Assembly: GCF_019977295.1 (NCBI RefSeq)
Contig: NZ_AP024651.1
Span: 4,720,109 to 4,784,108 of the forward strand
Direction of reading: 5' to 3'
DNA: 64,000 nt
Origin: Arthrobacter sp. StoSoilB20
Lineage (GTDB): Bacteria; Actinomycetota; Actinomycetes; Actinomycetales; Micrococcaceae
This document shows, piece after piece, positions 62,954 to 64,000 of this stretch. The position numbers and the translations under genes were made by a program. Below the pieces are notes generated by a model. The model was not told the DNA's origin and did not search any database. It worked only from the letters and a program-made list of their open reading frames with translations. Each line of letters starts with the position of its first letter. Position 1 is the stretch's first letter.

Positions 62954-63356
62954 GCGGTGTCCCTTCCGTTGTGGTGCCGTGGTGTTCGGTCGAAGCATTG
63001 CGTGGAGCTGAGCCACCCAATCGCTTCGTCGTCACAGCCAGCGCGGCGTTGTAGTCGGAGAGCAATTGCTCCCAGCTGGCAGATGCAGCTGCGGGCAATG
63101 CCCGGACCACCACCGCCAGGCCGGTTCCATGCGTGTGCAAGGAAAGCGCGCCTGCTTCTCTCAGTCTCCTCTTAACGAGGTTCCTGGTCACAGCGTTCCC
63201 GACGGCTTTGGAGACAATGAAACCGATTCGACTCGGCTCCCCGGCCCCGATAGAGGCCGTATATAACACTAAGTTCCGGCGTCCATTGCGGACGCCGGAA
63301 CGTACAGTTGTTGAAAAGTCGGTAGACGTCCGCAGACGGTTAGGGGTGGCTAGCAC
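62946..63356 (-). CDS. rnpA: Ribonuclease P protein component
   Basis: The 136-residue protein has the RnpA signature GFIVSKAVGNAVTRNLVKRRLRE and basic surface that binds the precursor-tRNA leader. It partners with the RNase P RNA. The start is a GTG at 63356. The C-terminal 25 residues after DYNAALAVTTKRLGG are variable, and overlap the next gene's start. Confidence 0.96.
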   Translation of the reverse strand: MLATPNRLRTSTDFSTTVRSGVRNGRRNLVLYTASIGAGEPSRIGFIVSKAVGNAVTRNLVKRRLREAGALSLHTHGTGLAVVVRALPAAASASWEQLLSDYNAALAVTTKRLGGSAPRNASTEHHGTTTEGTPRA

Positions 63357-63397
63357 CGTCGAACCCGCAAAAAGACCCTGACCGACAAGTCAGTTGT

Positions 63398-63535
63398 TTA
63401 CGCCGACAGTTCGACGCGGCCCTTGCCGCGACGGGCAGCCAGGATGGCGCGGCCGGCACGGGTGCGCATACGAAGGCGGAAGCCGTGCTTCTTGGCCCGA
63501 CGGCGGTTATTCGGCTGAAAAGTCCGCTTGCTCAC
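63398..63535 (-). CDS. rpmH: 50S ribosomal protein L34
   Basis: The 45-residue protein begins [20 protein letters not shown] and ends KGRVELSA, the invariant L34 form. The start is a GTG at 63535 with GGAG 8 nt upstream. It is the first gene of the rpmH-rnpA-yidD-yidC-jag operon, opposite dnaA which should begin beyond the right edge. Confidence 0.97.
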   Translation of the reverse strand: MSKRTFQPNNRRRAKKHGFRLRMRTRAGRAILAARRGKGRVELSA

Positions 63536-64000
63536 GTTAGTTACTCCAGTGGATCAAAGGTGCGCCCACCCGATCAAAAAAGGGGAAGAACTGGCCGACG
63601 CTAAGTTTTGTATGTGCCTGCCGCCGTTGCCTTCCGTACGGTGAACGTACGGGGTTACAACTGATCTCAAAAGCGGACACAAAGGACTTCACAACGTTAG
63701 GGCAAAAAGGCACCCGCAGTCAAACCGGGAGCCTGCCGTGGAGCTATCCACAGCTGTGCCCAACCCATGTTCCCAGCCTGTGGATGAAGTGGCTCACAGA
63801 CCGTTTCGAAGAACAACAACGGTGTAATTATCCACAGGCAACTTCCCAGCTATCTTCTAGCGTTTCCATCCCCTAGAGTGGCTCAGTAGCCCAATGTCCA
63901 CCCGCTGTGTATAACTCTGTGGATTATCGCCCAGAACAGAGCGGCCGGAGAGACTTCGGCTGCCAGCAACGCCGGCAAGCAAGAATTTAGGAACTGATTG
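63536..64000. other. rpmH-dnaA intergenic region with DnaA boxes (oriC-associated)
   Basis: The region holds CTATCCACA (63744), TGTGGATGA (63779, reverse), TTATCCACA (63828, perfect), TGTGTATAA (63906, reverse) and TGTGGATTA (63918, reverse, 12 bp after the former). A 7-bp stem CCGTACG/CGTACGG lies at 63634-63652, in the rpmH leader. The dnaA gene would begin just past 64000. In actinobacteria the main origin is often between dnaA and dnaN, so this may be only part of oriC or the dnaA promoter. Confidence 0.75.

Overview
The window is high-GC actinobacterial chromosome next to the replication origin. Gene order at the right end (trxB-trxA ... parB-parA-rsmG-jag-yidC-yidD-rnpA-rpmH, then a DnaA-box region that should lead into dnaA beyond the edge), the Cys-less S18 protein and overall codon use point to the Arthrobacter / Paenarthrobacter group (Micrococcaceae). 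The genus call is inference from protein resemblance; no database was searched.

Layout. 1-6.3 kb: a truncated membrane protein, a PhzF-like protein, a DUF1801 protein, the ribosomal operon rpsF-ssb-rpsR-rplI (minus strand), a YnfA-like protein, tRNA-Leu(GAG), two very small open frames and a DUF1345 protein. 6.3-16.6 kb: amino-acid metabolism and transport: an APC permease, the M18 aminopeptidase, a Tat/lipoprotein dioxygenase divergent from a CutA-like/cyclase pair with an IclR regulator, and a permease, Bsr-like racemase and IclR unit preceded by an AsnC regulator. 16.8-24.9 kb: two-component system plus ABC-2 exporter, two PAP2-type phosphatases back to back (one fused to a lipid kinase), an MFS exporter with a DeoR regulator. 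25-42.5 kb: ABC-F protein with a repeat-bearing leader, FAD monooxygenase, penicillin-binding lipoprotein, a 1282-residue secreted GH31 enzyme, a second two-component system beside a FtsX-type ABC pair, HxlR regulator and its NAD(P)-binding target, a phytoene-dehydrogenase-like FAD enzyme and a GT87-type membrane protein. 42.5-51.7 kb: small minus-strand open frames, histidine phosphatase, CCA-adding enzyme, NUDIX, murJ, a pseudokinase-like membrane protein, trxB, trxA.

51.8-57.8 kb is the most unusual part. It starts with about 300 bp of C-rich tandem repeats (unit 31-34 bp). About 5.7 kb without a convincing gene follows, carrying nine perfect 14-bp parS palindromes. Inside it are two arrays of DnaA-box-like 9-mers repeated every 12 bp (55068-55103 and 55389-55436) and a palindrome built from three CCTGCAGG sites, also every 12 bp. 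A tenth parS lies inside the parA coding sequence. I read this block as a dedicated centromere, possibly with a DnaA-titrating or auxiliary origin function; the parS part is well supported, the rest is inference.

57.8-64 kb is the conserved segregation, ribosome-maturation and membrane-insertion block on the minus strand, ending in rpmH and the DnaA-box region at the right edge.
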